A stretch of DNA of 64,000 bases, from NCBI RefSeq assembly GCF_028640845.1, contig NC_080540.1:132708420-132772419 (forward strand), written 5' to 3'. Shown in pieces: positions 43,619-54,752 of this stretch. The translations under genes were made by a program, and so were the position numbers. Positions within the stretch are counted from its first letter, which is position 1. Every line of letters begins with the position of its first letter. Below the pieces are notes generated by a model. The model did no database searches, was not told the origin of the DNA, and saw only the letters and a list, made by a program, of their open reading frames with translations. This stretch comes from Ahaetulla prasina. Lineage: Eukaryota > Chordata > Lepidosauria > Squamata > Colubridae.

Positions 43619-44783
43619 GCTTTGCACAGGTAGGACACCCTGTGAGCTACCTTTTAACAACCCAAAGCTGAGAAAAAGAAGTTTGTTCCAGACTCTTTGT
43701 TGATGACAGAAGAGCTCAGTCCCGCTCCCTTTCTTCCCTGCCACCCCCCCTCCTTTCTGTCTAACCTAATGTTCACTTTTGAGCACATTTTTGGCAATGG
43801 CCTGAAAATCCCAGGACTCCGTTCAACCAGCAGCATGCTAATAAAAACTAGCTGAGAGGAGGGGGAATCCTTGTGGGCAAGCTGCCCTGAAAACATTTCA
43901 GCTACTTGTGAAAGAGGAGTTTAAAATGCAGTCTTGTACCTTTTATCCAAAAGTACTACTAAACCAGATGGGGGAGAGAGAGAGAAAAATGGTTAACGCT
44001 TTCTGTTCCAAATGGCTCTGGAGTTGAGTTTTGACTGGTCCCTCTCCAGAGCATCTGTTGATGAAAACTCTTTTCTTGCTTCGAACAGGAGGTAGTTGAG
44101 GTGAAGGAAAATGGCAAGAAGCATTTTTCTCTGGGATTACAGTTTACAAAACTGCAGGGGAGTGACAGCAGCATTTGAGAAAAGAAAGATGTAGAATGAA
44201 ATTAAGGGAAGAGGTCGGTGAGAGCATCACAGCGTTACTTGGACCAGTTATTAATACTGCATTTTTAATAACTTGGATGATGAGCTGGAGCCTGGAAGGG
44301 ATTACTTATCAATCTGCAGCTAGTACAAAACTAAGTGAGGCAACAAATCTAGAAAAATCCAGAATGATCATGAAAAGTAAAAGAAGTAGACTGAAAATAA
44401 CCATGTGCTAAATGCTAGGTTCTTCCTTTAGGAAAAAATAGAGATGCATAAATCAAGAAACAAGGAATACTTGGTTGGTAATATTATTTATTTATTGTCT
44501 CTTCATTTGAAAATGTTTGTGGAAGTATAACTGGTCAATTGCTAAATACAAGTCAAGAACATTTTGTGGCTGCTGAAGCGGCAAGTGCAGTTTTTGGCCT
44601 CATCAACAGAATTACTGTTGCCAAATTAAGGAGAAATAACAGTTCCATTTGTTTCTGTGTTGGTCAATACTTCAAGAAAGGAGCCCAGTTCTGGCCAGTA
44701 TTTTGAGCAAAGAAAAAAAAAGGAGAGGAGAGGAGAGGAGAGGGGAAGGAAAACTAGAAAGGCAACAAGAATGATCAGAGGAT
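43619..44783. other. No gene seen
   Basis: 1.2 kb, GAGAG repeats at 44724-44742. Short open frames show no domain. Confidence 0.55.
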
Positions 44784-44850
44784 TTTTTTTAAATTTCATT
44801 TTGTCACAACAGTATACACAAACATCGACATAAAACAACAATTTCCCCTA
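44784..44850 (-). mobile_element. Rex1/CR1-group LINE tail fragment, minus strand
   Basis: TTCATTTTGTCACAACAGTATACAC-like sequence (44795-44820) is the reverse of the tail at 17080-17126. Only the last part of the element is present. Confidence 0.55.
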
Positions 44851-44904
44851 GCACTCTGATATAGTACCCTCTTGGCTGATGCTTAGAACTGGATTTACTA
44901 ATTT

Positions 44905-45195
44905 CTAAATAGTCTGGCCTAGAAACCAAGAAACTGTGAGTTCTAGTCCTGCCTTAGGCATGAAAGCCAGCTGGGTGACTTTGGGCCAATCACCAAGAGA
45001 TGGTGAATTCTAGTCCCACCTTGAGCATAAATGCCAGATGGATGACTTTGAGCCAGTCACACTCTCTCAGCCCAACCCATTTCAGAAAGTTGTTGTTGTG
45101 TGGAAAATAGGAAGACTATTAGGTATTTTTGTCACCTTCAGTTACTTATAAAGTAATAAAAGCAGGACAAAAATCTAATACATACATACATACAA
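44905..45195 (+). mobile_element. Sauria-type SINE with internal duplication
   Basis: Body and tail are clear: CTGTGAGTTCTAGTCCTGCC, TTAGGCATGAAAGCCAGCTG, CTCTCTCAGCCCAACCCA, GTTGTTGTTGTGTGGAAAAT, CTTCAGTTACTTATAAAGTA. A segment of about 68 bp (AAGAAACTGTGAGTTC to GGGCCAATCAC) is repeated in diverged form (AAGAGATGGTGAATTC to GAGCCAGTCAC). Ends in CATA repeats. Confidence 0.8.
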
Positions 45196-45199
45196 ACAT

Positions 45200-46445
45200 A
45201 CATTGATTACAATTGCCTGTTTTGCTTCAGAAAATAAGATGGAAGTGATTGGATTATATCAGCCCAGTAATTCATATGATTGTTTTCACTGTCAATCTAA
45301 CTATTCAGGAACTTGACAGAGCAATGAATTACAAAAGCATCCATTCATATTAGATATGAAGAAATAATCTGTTAAATCTCCCTTAATTGTTTCATGCTGA
45401 TTGAATCCTGAGTACTGAGAATATGGGAGGAAATATCCTTTTTCATATGTTCAGGACTAATCATGGAGGGAAGTAGGAGCCATCCTAGAAGACCTGAAAG
45501 GAGGCTGCAACTCATTTTTGTGGAATGTAATTATTGTTTTTCATTGATTCACATTCCTGATTGCCCAGAATATCTAATCACACAGAGAACTGTAACCTCA
45601 ATCAGTCAAATATGGTTACAGTCTCCTTTCAGTTTCAAAGTAAAAAGTTTTGGGAAAGAAAAGAGAAGGACATATACATCTGAATAACCCATCTGCAACT
45701 GAACTATAAAATGTCAGCAGGATGGTTTTTTGTATATATATATTTTCTCTATGGGTTCTTCTGGCAGCTGCATTTAATGCACTTTGTGAAACAAATATTT
45801 CATCAGTGTAAGCCAGATTCCCTCTATCCTGATTATAAAGGCATCAGTCTTTTAATATCTGAAGTTATTTTGAACAGATTTCCTAAGATGTGGCTTCCAT
45901 ATTTTTGTGAAGCGAAAAAAGTATTATTTAAAGTATTTTAAGGGTCTTTGATTTGGAGGCTGGTGGTGGCCTAAACTATGCTAATGCATTTTTCCCTTAG
46001 AATATTGCAAACTTTATTAATACTTTGATTACCCTGTAATTTAGCAGATGCCCATCCTAGCAGTTTAATATTCTCTTTTTATTGCTCTTTCAATGAAATG
46101 TGTGCATAGGAGGAAAGATAGTAGAAGAGAGAGTAGTGAGAAAGGATTAAACTGCTTAGCATTTAAAATTCTATAGGAAGATTTGGGGAACAGAAAGGTC
46201 ACTAGAGTATAGAGTTTATTACTGCTTTCGGTATCGCCAGACATTTTTCATCAAGAAAACTCATTTTATGTTAACAATGTCTGTTTGTATTACGAAACTC
46301 ATGGATGTTGCGCCTTAAAAGTATTGCAAATATAATTTCCTGCTATAAAGAATTTTCAATTTTCAGGCTTCCTAAGTTTGATTTAGGAAGGTCCTGAGAT
46401 AGTGGTAGGAAGCAGATGCCAGGCTATTTAATTGTAAAACTTGGT
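45200..46445. other. No gene seen
   Basis: 1.2 kb, no exon or named repeat. Confidence 0.55.
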
Positions 46446-46546
46446 TTCTAGATGTCTGTAGAGATTCTCAGTCATCCAGGTCATGGTTGTCCCAAAGGTG
46501 CTTTTTCAGGAGGCAACTGGACTTTCTTGTCTTTTCCTTTGAAGAC

Positions 46547-46577
46547 GTTTCACTTCTCATCTAAGAAGCTTCTTCAG
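46547..46577 (-). other. Hammerhead-like module d
   Basis: CTGAAGA, A, arm GCTTCT, loop TAGATG, arm AGAAGT, GAAAC, then GTC. All six positions pair, one as G-U. The partner at 46745 has a G-C pair at that position. Confidence 0.5.
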
Positions 46578-46744
46578 CTCTGGCAGGATAGTGGGTAATG
46601 TAATGGAAGGATTTATATTCCCTGCAGACAGTTAGTCATTTGCATCCTTTTAGAGAGTCATTGAAACCTTTGGAGGTTTATCGGTATCCTCAGGGTCACC
46701 TGGGTAGTGCTCCTGGTTCCTGTAGTCTGCAATTTCAGTCAGAG

Positions 46745-46775
46745 CTGAAGAAGCTTCTTGGATGAGAAGCGAAAA
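46745..46775 (+). other. Hammerhead-like module e
   Basis: CTGAAGA, A, arm GCTTCT, loop TGGATG, arm AGAAGC, GAAAA, then GTC. Six Watson-Crick pairs. The last C of GAAAC is A, so ACGT is lost. Confidence 0.5.
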
Positions 46776-46820
46776 GTCTTCAAAAGAAAAACGCGGAAGT
46801 CCAGTTGCCTCCTGGGACTG

Positions 46821-47199
46821 GTTCTAAAACCACTATAGGGGATCGTGGTCCTGAGTCATATATGTTCACTTCTAACAGTTATTCTTACTATTGCCTAGTG
46901 GCTTGTAACACAAAAGGTAGTTGGGCAATTGTTAATTTAAAGATGGAACAAAGAGATGAATTACTGCCATTCCTGATCTTAAGTGACCAGGACTTGAAGT
47001 GTTGAAAGTAATTGTGATAGTAGTCCTCAGGACATTTTGTGGAAATAAAGTGTTTATGAACCAATATGTTATTCAAAACATGAAAGAAGAAGAAAAAACT
47101 AGATTTATTCCCCTCTGCATTTCATAAATGTTTCTCAGAACAGTGGATCCTTGGGTATCATATCAGTTAGTTAGTCAGTTAGTCAGCTTAGTCAGCTAA
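46821..47199. other. No gene seen
   Basis: About 380 bp, ending in short GTTAGTCA repeats at 47166-47200 next to the CR1 5' edge. Confidence 0.55.
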
Positions 47200-49617
47200 C
47201 TAAGGTATGTAGGAAGCACATCACAGTAGTAATGGGGGATTTTAACTACCCTGACATCAACTGGGAAACAAACTCTGCACCAAGTGGAAGATCCAACAGG
47301 TTCCTAACAAACCTAGCAGACAACTTTGTTTCCCAAAAAATAGAGAAGGCAACAAGGGGATCAGCCATACTGGACTTAATTCTCACTAACAGAGATGAAA
47401 TGATAGAAGGTGTTGAAGCTACAGGAACCTTGGGGGCAAGTGACCACGCAATATTGGAATTCAACATTAAGCAAATACAAATAGTAGAACAAAGTCAAAC
47501 TAGAGTCTTGGACTTTAAGAGAGCTAATTTCAATAAACTTAGAGAGAGCTTGAGAAGGATTCAATGGATGAGAATCCTCAGGGGGAAAACAACTCAAGAA
47601 GCTTGGGAAATTTTGAAAAGTGAGATTATAAAAGCACAGTCTAACACAATACCAATGAAGAAGAAAAATAATAGATCTCAAAAGAAACCAGCATGGATGC
47701 ATAAAGAACTATCTGACAAATTGAAAGACAAAAAGGACAAATATAAAAAGTGGAAAGAGTGGTAAATAACTAAGGCAGAATATCAGCAAATAGCCGAGCC
47801 TGTAAAGATGAAGTGAGGAAAGCTAAGGCTCACAATGAACAAAGGCTAGCGACAAAAGTAAAAATAACAAAAAGCTTCTTCCAACATGTTAAAAACAAGA
47901 AAAAGTCAAGGAAACAATTGGCCCATTGCTGGGAGAAAGTGGCAAGAAGATGACAAGCAACAGGAGAAAGCAGATCTACTTAACTCATATTTTGCATCTG
48001 TCTTTACACAAAAGGAAAAACAATCCAACCTATCAAAACAGCACTACAAAAACAGATTAGAAACACAAGTTAAAATAGGAAGAAAATGGTAAGTGAACAC
48101 CTGTCTACCCTAGACGAGTTCAAATCACCAGGACCGGATGGATTACACCCCAAGGTTCTGAAGGAACTGGCAGACGTGATCTCAGAACCACTCAACTATA
48201 TCTTTCAAAGATCCTGGCGCACAGGACCGCTGCCCGAGGACTCGAAAAGAGCTGATGTAGTTCCCATCTTCAAAAAAGGAAAAAAAAACAGACCCAGGAA
48301 ACTACAGACCTATCAGCCTGACCTCAATACCGGGGAAGATTCTGGAAAAGATAATCAAGCAACGAATCACCGAACACCTAGAAGCAAACAAAGTAATAAC
48401 CAAAAGCCAACATGGGTTTGTCAAAAACAGATCATGCCAGACTAATCTTATTGCATTTTTTGACAAAATGACAAAATTAGTAGACCAGAGGAATGCTGTC
48501 GATATAATTTACTTGGACTTCAGTAAAGCATTTGATAAAGTAGACCATAACCTACTACTAGATAAAGTAGAAAAATGTGGGTTAGACAGCACCACCACCA
48601 GGTGGATTCGTAACTGGCTGACCAACCGCACTCAACGTGGTGTCCTCAACGGAACTACATCCACATGGAGGTAAGTATGCAGTGGAGTACCCCAAGGCTC
48701 TGTTTTAGGCCCAGTACCCTCCACCATCTTCACCAATGACTTGGACGAGGGGATAGATGGGGAACTCACCAAATTTGCAGTTGACACCAAGCTGGCAGGA
48801 ATAGCCAACACTCCAGAAGATAGGCTCAAGTTATAGAAAGATCATGACAGACTTGAACATTGGGCTATCTAACAAAATGAAATTCAACAGTGAAAAAGTA
48901 AGGTTCTACATTTAGGCCAAAAACAAAATGCACCAGTACCGTATATGTGGTACCTTGCTCAATAGTAGTACCTGTGAGAGGGATCTTGGAGTCCTAGTGG
49001 ATAACCATTTAGATATGAGCCAGCAGTGCAGCAGCTGCTAAAAAGCCAACACAGTTCTGGGCTGCATAAACAGAGGATAGAATCAAGATCACGTGAAGTG
49101 TTAGTACCACTTTATAATGCCTTGGTAAGGCCACACTTGGAATATTGCATCCAGTTTTGGTCGCCACGATGTAAAAAGATGTTGAGACTCTAGAAAGAGT
49201 GCAGAGAAGAGCAACAAAGATGATTAGGGACTGGAGGCTAAAACATATGAAGAACGGTTGCAGGAACTGGGTATGTCTAGTTTAATAAAAGAAGGACTAG
49301 GGAGACATGATAGCAGTGTTCCAATATCTCAGGGGTTGCCACAAAGAAGAGGGAGTCTCCAAAGCACCTGAGGGTAGAACAAGAAGCAATGGGTGGAAAC
49401 TGATCAAGGAAAGAAGCAACTTAGAACTAAGGAGAAATTTCCTGACAGTTAGAACAATTAATAAGTGGAACGACTTGCCTGCAGAAGTTGTGAATGCTCC
49501 AACACTGGAAATTTTTAAGAAAATGTTGGATAACCATCTGACTGAGATGGTGTAGGGTTTCCTGCCTGGGCAGGGGGTTGGACTAGAAGGCCTATAAGGT
49601 CCCTTCCAACTCTGTTG
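47200..49617 (+). mobile_element. CR1 LINE, long 5'-truncated copy
   Basis: 2.4-kb CR1-type LINE from mid-endonuclease to the 3' end. The 3' end reads GGGGGTTGGACTAGAAGGCC, TATAAGGTCCCTTCCAACTC and TGTTGTTAT, the typical CR1 terminus, and runs into an ATATT microsatellite. The left edge is near 47200. Coding is broken by several frameshifts and stops. Confidence 0.88.
47232..49558 (+). pseudogene. CR1 ORF2 (endonuclease and reverse transcriptase), defective
   Basis: Several frames in order. 47232-47765 is the endonuclease C-terminal half (MGDFNYPDINWE, then ILDLILTNRDEMIEGV, then GASDHAILEFNI, the catalytic SDH box). 48086-48290 has SPGPDGLHPKVLKELADVIS. 48468-48674 has VDIIYLDFSKAFDKVDHNLL, holding the first reverse transcriptase aspartate. 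The second catalytic box, normally FADD, reads FAVDTKLAG at about 48772-48798. The first of the two aspartates is therefore valine (codon GTT at 48780-48782). 49307-49555 is the C-terminus (GWKLIKERSNLELRRNFLTV, then WNDLPAEVV). Frameshifts and the aspartate loss make it inactive. Confidence 0.85.
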
Positions 49618-49722
49618 TTATATTATATTATATTATATTATATTATATTATATTATATTATATTATATTATATTATATTATATTATATTATATTATATTA
49701 TATTATATTATATTATATTATA
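49618..49722. repeat. ATATT microsatellite at a CR1 3' end
   Basis: About 21 almost perfect TATTA pentamers immediately downstream of the CR1 terminus. Likely variable in length between individuals. Confidence 0.95.
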
Positions 49723-52139
49723 TGCTCATAGAATGGCCTAATGACATCAACTTCATCCTGCTCTGAAAAATCAAAAATTGGAAATATTGAATTGACCACT
49801 TTAGCATGTGCTCAACACTGACTAGAACCCACAAATCTCTGGAGTTTACTGAAAAAGGTTAGCCAAAGACCAAACATTGAATGAGTCAGAGGAATATTAT
49901 GAGAGTAACAGAGAAATCTAGTGGAGGATATCCAATCCACTCTAAGTAATGATTCTCAGTGCTAATAGTTTCCAATGCTCTGGATAATTCTGAATTCTTC
50001 ATAAAGCACTTAATGATTCCATCTTTCATGCACCTTTGATTGCTTTAGGTGACATTATCATGTGATTTAATTAAGAGGAAGCAATTTAATTATTCCAGTG
50101 AACATTTCTATATTATCTGGTAATATTGACTTTTTTCCAGAAAGAATTTTACAAGGATTTGCCTATTTGTTTGGGTCAGGATAGAAAATCCAATTCAGTC
50201 AAAATACTGTATGCAATGGAATTTCATTTTACTGTATGCTGTATTTGTACTGATACTGTACTGAGTAGTGTACATTTAAAGTGACAATAAAGTTGTTCTA
50301 AGTTCTACTGTGTTGGTTATATGTAGTATAGTATAATCCCTATGTAAGGTTCCTACCATATTGAAAATGATTCATGTACTATTTTTTTGCTATTCTTTCT
50401 TCAGTGTGCAGGAACACTAGCATACTACATTAATTAGATTTTCAGTGTCTTGTCTTTGGGGAGAACTGGTGAAGGAGTTGATAATGCCTATTGAGATCTA
50501 TAAAATAATGTTATGCTGATATGTTATAAAGTGGCTATTATATAGCTTCCCCATTCTTTTTCTAAAGGGCAGCCAGCCAGTTATCATCATGCTGGTGCAT
50601 AAAAGAGAAGCACCTGGCATGTGTAATTCATGTTCAAGATAGTTTGCTTAACGTATGACTGGTAGAAGATAGTAGTTCATAGTTGTCTTTGCAAGCTGTG
50701 GATGAAAGACAAAGTTCCTTAGAGCAGTTGGAGGAATGTATAGCTTATAATAGAAACAGAAAATCAAATACCATTCTGTTTACATCCCCAAATTGGAGGC
50801 AAGGAGGTGTTTTTGGCTCTTGGGTCTCATTGTAGTTGTAGACATAGGAAAACAGACTTCACATTTCTGAGTTCTTTTTTGTTCTCTTATTGGAATTCAG
50901 AGAACTATCAACCAAAACCTGGTGCAGAAGAGATAATGATACTACAAAAATGCGTTCTTGTCATTGCTACTTGCAGCTTATGAGATTCAGTGTCTTGAAA
51001 TACAAAAGCCAGATCAGGGGGGTTAGAAATTCTTGCATACTCCTTGGATGAGAAGAGCTGGTTACACGCACCAAGGACTATTTGGAAACTCTGCATGCAG
51101 TGCCAAGACTCAAACATTGTCTTTAACACTGCTCTGGTGATCAACCCAGCTGCCTATGGATTGATTACAATCCGTTTACTGAACTGCAGAGTATAAACAA
51201 CTGGATTAAAAGATTGCTGGGCCTCAAAAGGCAGTTTCTTAAATGCATGGCTGTTGTATTTAAATAAATCAAGGCAACTTTCAGAATCTTAAAGAAGAAG
51301 AATAAAGGTACAATCCCTGTCTGATCCGGTGCGCTGCCAGAAGAAAGGAACCTGCCTAATTCAGAATTTAGGAAGGCTGGTTTTCCTACAAAGGAGTGGG
51401 CACCGTTTGTATTTTCTTATTAAAGTCTGATCCCCTTACAGGTAATCTCTTAAGGTTAGACAGAAGTGAAGCAAAGAGAGTTTTTTTCAAATACCCCCTT
51501 TTTCCTTTCTTTCTAATACCTGTTTTGTAACATGGTACTTACTCCCTTTCTAATTTTCCTTTTCTGTTACTCTCTTCTATCTCTTTCCAAATATTGTAGC
51601 AATTACTAGGAAAGAGATAAGTTATACTTATCAAAACTCTGCATACACTGTAGAAAGCTTTTGAAGTCACAATGGAATTGCATGATTGTGGACCAAGGGC
51701 TGCAGTTTGTCTGCCTCTCTAGTAAAGGAAGGATAGAAGAGGAGGAGACCTTGTGACTTCCTAGATGTTTCTGTGGGCACTGCTGGCTGGAACCCTAAAA
51801 ATTGCCAGTGTTTAGAAACAATGATTTCCTATTCTTGACCAGCTTTGATACTCTTAATAATGCAAGACTAATTCTGAATCTGATATGACATCATTTCAGA
51901 ATCTCATTTAACCATCTACTTGTGAGGGAATAGAGGGATGAAATGTTATTTTGATGATTACATGGTAGTGCTGTCAATATAAAATTCTTAGCCATTTGTT
52001 GTGGAGGTTTTAGGAGAACATAGTGCCTTCATTCCAATGTTTTGGCATGGACAGGAGTTGTTCTTGTTTGTTATATTTTCCTTTTTCTCATTCTGTCTGG
52101 TGGATCCTTCCCAGATTTTACTCTCAATCATCTTGCGAG
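49723..52139. other. No gene seen
   Basis: 2.4 kb with no supported exon or named repeat. GTGACAATAAAGTTGTTCT at 50281-50299 contains an AATAAA hexamer but no upstream coding sequence. Confidence 0.5.
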
Positions 52140-52252
52140 GCAGATTAGTCCAAGAGATGGTGACTGGCCGAAAGTTGTCCATTAAATTTCATGGCCAAGT
52201 GAGAGCATTCCTTCTCCAGTGTTCTAACCATTATGCCATACCGTACTAGCTT
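52140..52252 (-). mobile_element. tRNA-derived SINE fragment, minus strand
   Basis: AGATGGTGACTGGCCGAAAG, TTTCATGGCCAAGTGAGAGC and GTGTTCTAACCATTATGCCA are the reverse of a squamate SINE body and head. B-box region degraded. Confidence 0.55.
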
Positions 52253-52259
52253 CCAGTGG

Positions 52260-52984
52260 AACAGTTGCTGGAAGGGAGTATAATGACTACAGCAAATGAA
52301 TGCCTGATGACCTAAGAGATGTCAGATGTTTAGTAAGGGAAAGGAAGATGGAGATTTAAAAGCTGTATTGTGGCGTGCTGCCCATATGACCCCCTGACTG
52401 GTCTTAAATTGCTAGGCTTGATATAGAAGAACACCTGGTATCTCCTGTAGAAGATTGCAAAGAGTACAATGTGGACTGCTGAGGCCATGACACATGTTTA
52501 TGGAGAACTGAATGTAAACACTGTCACTTCAAATTAAGTTGCACGCTTTCTATTCTTCTGACTCAAGCAACTCCAGCCTAGATCAAGCTTTCTGCAATCC
52601 GAGACTAGCAAATTTGGGCCAAGAGAAAAAGCCTTCCAAACCATAAGCCGGCTTGAGTCTTTTGTGCTCTGGAAGAGCAGCCTTGCTTGATTAAGAAATT
52701 GTTGCATAACCTCTAGTTAGGCTGTTTCCTTTTCTAGTGTTTCTCCTGCCTTTCCCCTCCAATTAATCTAGGAAGTGTTTTCCCAAGAACCATCATTGAA
52801 GCAGGGGTTATTGCCCAAATCAACGGGTTTCAGCCTCATATTTGCCACATACCCAGAATGGAAAGCTCACCGCCTGCCTTATTTTCTCTCTCAATTTTTG
52901 AGCTACAGAACTATCGTCCTTTGCCTGTTTTCTTATATATTCTCCATAATAATACACTTATCAGAATAGCATTTCACAGCCAGG
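52260..52984. other. No gene seen
   Basis: About 720 bp without a recognised feature. Confidence 0.55.
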
Positions 52985-52987
52985 AAT

Positions 52988-53115
52988 GTGAAGTCCTTGG
53001 TGCTCTCTGAGCTTGGTTGTTTTCTTGCAGATGTTTCATTAACCAGCTGGGTAACATCATCAATGAATGCAATGAAATGTCTGCAAGAAAACAACCAAAT
53101 TCAGAGAGTACCAAG
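52988..53115. mobile_element. Penelope-type foldback
   Basis: Left arm (AAGTCCTTGGTGCTCTCTGA to GTTTCATT) and right arm (AATGAAATGTCTGCAAGAAA to AGTACCAAGGACT) are inverse copies joined at a short centre. The left arm holds hammerhead-like module f (53033-53063, minus). The right arm lacks the CTGATGA half. Confidence 0.6.
53033..53063 (-). other. Hammerhead-like module f
   Basis: TTGATGA, T, arm GTTACC, loop CAGCTG, arm GTTAAT, GAAAC, then ATC. Five of six arm positions pair, one as G-U. Confidence 0.45.
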
Positions 53116-53448
53116 GACTCTGCAGTTCAACCCGGAGCTACAAATATTCTCTACTAATTGGTTCAGCCAGGAAATCTGGAAAAACGCCATGTGCTCAAGC
53201 CATTTAGCCAGTTCAAGAATTTAAGCTGAGTTACATTTTCCCCATCAGAGTAATTGCTTGCCCAACAAGCCAAGATATATAAAACAATAAATCATGATTT
53301 CACATTGTACTTTGTGACTTACCCCCCCCCCCTTGGGGTGGGTTTGTACATTAAGCTAAGCCAAAAACTAACCAACCGCAGAGTACCTTATTTTCTCTGT
53401 GACATCCAAGAGTATTGAATGGTGGTAAAAAATTCACATGGACAGAAA
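53116..53448. other. No gene seen
   Basis: About 330 bp, a C run at 53323-53332, no gene. Confidence 0.55.
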
Positions 53449-53690
53449 TAGCAATAGCACTTAGCAGTAGCACTTAGACTTATATACCGCTTCACAGTGC
53501 TTTACAGCCCTCTCTAAGTGGTTTACAGAGTCAGCATATTGCCCCCATCAAACTGGGCCCCCCTTGGAAGGATGGAAGGCTGAGTCAACTTTGAGCCTGG
53601 TGAGATTCAATCTGCCAAACGGCTGGCAGCCAGTGATCAGCAGAAGTAGCCTGCAGTACTGCACTCTAACCACTGTGCCACTATGGCTCA
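53449..53690 (-). mobile_element. tRNA-derived squamate SINE, near-complete, minus strand
   Basis: The left end reverses the tail (AGCAATAGCACTTAG..ATATACCGCTTCACAGTGC). The right end reverses the tRNA-like head (CTGCAGTACTGCACTCTAAC, CACTGTGCCACTATGG). Same family as 62675-62888. Confidence 0.85.
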
Positions 53691-53760
53691 TATCGGACAG
53701 AATGATATGAGAGCTGAACTTGGAGAGCTGAAATGATGAGCCTGGAGAGCTGATGTAGTA

Positions 53761-54156
53761 CAAGTAGTCCTCAACTTACAACAGTTCATTTAGTGACCAT
53801 TCATAGTTACAATGGCATTGAAAAAATTGACTTATGACCGTTTTTCACAGTTACAACTTTTGCAGCATCCCCATGAACATAGGATCAAAATTCAGATGCT
53901 GGGCAGCTGGTTCATATTTATGACTGTTGCTGCATCCCAAGATCATGTGATCCTCTTTTGCAACCTTCTGACAAGCAAAATCAATGGAGAAACTAGATTC
54001 ACATAACAACTGGGTTACTAACTTATCAACTGCAGTGCTTCACTTAACCAATGTGGCAAGAAAGGTTGTAAAATGGGGCAAAACCCACTTAACAAATGTC
54101 TCACTTAACAATAAAAATGTTGGGCTCAATTTTGGTCCTAATTCGAGCACTACCTG
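53761..54156. mobile_element. Tc1/mariner-type miniature element
   Basis: 396 bp, CAAGTAGTCCTCAACTTACA to ATTCGAGCACTACCTG, flanked by TA at 53759-53760 and 54157-54158. Same family and orientation as 21116-21499. The short frames inside are not genes. Confidence 0.85.
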
Positions 54157-54158
54157 TA

Positions 54159-54640
54159 CTATCATCTCAGCTGTTTTTCTTTCAGTGCACACCCTTAATA
54201 CAGAGATGAGCCAATGTGGATTAGTGGCTTCTGAAGGTTCAGAATTTGGTTTGTGATGTTCTCCTGATCTCTGGGTTGAGCCATTGCACCCTGGCACAGC
54301 CACAACTGTAATCCTATGAGAAGACATTTTCTGCCACTCACTGCTCTGCCAGGCACCAAATAAAATTAAATATCAGTGGAGAGAATCATAGAACAATGAC
54401 ATACTGTATCTTAACCATACATTATTGGCAAAGAAGGACTTTAAGATAGTATCATTCTAAACTGAGACTAAACCCATATTTGCCACTATATCTAGAGCTG
54501 CTGTTTATCACTGTCACCTAAAGATAAAAAGGACAATAAGGAAGGGGCATGTATACATTTGTACACAGAGCTTTCCAATGGACTGTGTAATACGCAACTA
54601 CAAGAAAGTAAGGCTATGAGCAAGCAGCTTTGCCTAAAAT
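54159..54640. other. No gene seen
   Basis: About 480 bp with no recognised feature. Confidence 0.55.
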
Positions 54641-54747
54641 AGCGGGTCGTCATGACATCGTCACTTTTCCCCCTTCGCTAAACTGGGTATGAGTGTGGCC
54701 AGAGTGTGATGCATCCGGCCCACGGGCCGCAAGTTTGACAGTCCTCC
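54641..54747. mobile_element. hAT relic of the GTGTCAAACT family
   Basis: CATCCGGCCCACGGGCCGCA and AGTTTGACAGTCCTC match the right end of the element at 25477-25799. The left end is missing. Confidence 0.5.
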
Positions 54748-54752
54748 CCTAA

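Larger units (their letters stand above)
46451..46820. mobile_element. Penelope-type inverted terminal repeat pair
   Basis: Left segment (46451-46585, minus orientation) and right segment (46738-46818, plus) are inverse copies: AGGAGGCAACTGGACTT matches AAGTCCAGTTGCCTCCT, and each holds CTGAAGAAGCTTCTT. The spacer of about 150 bp has no coding. The left arm extends further than the right, so the right copy is truncated. Confidence 0.65.

Noticed and set aside
47232..47765. 177-codon frame as a host gene
   Set aside because: It is the CR1 endonuclease C-terminal half, followed by reverse transcriptase in order.
50281..50299. Polyadenylation signal of a gene
   Set aside because: An AATAAA within an AT-rich stretch with no upstream coding sequence. 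It could equally be a worn LINE tail.
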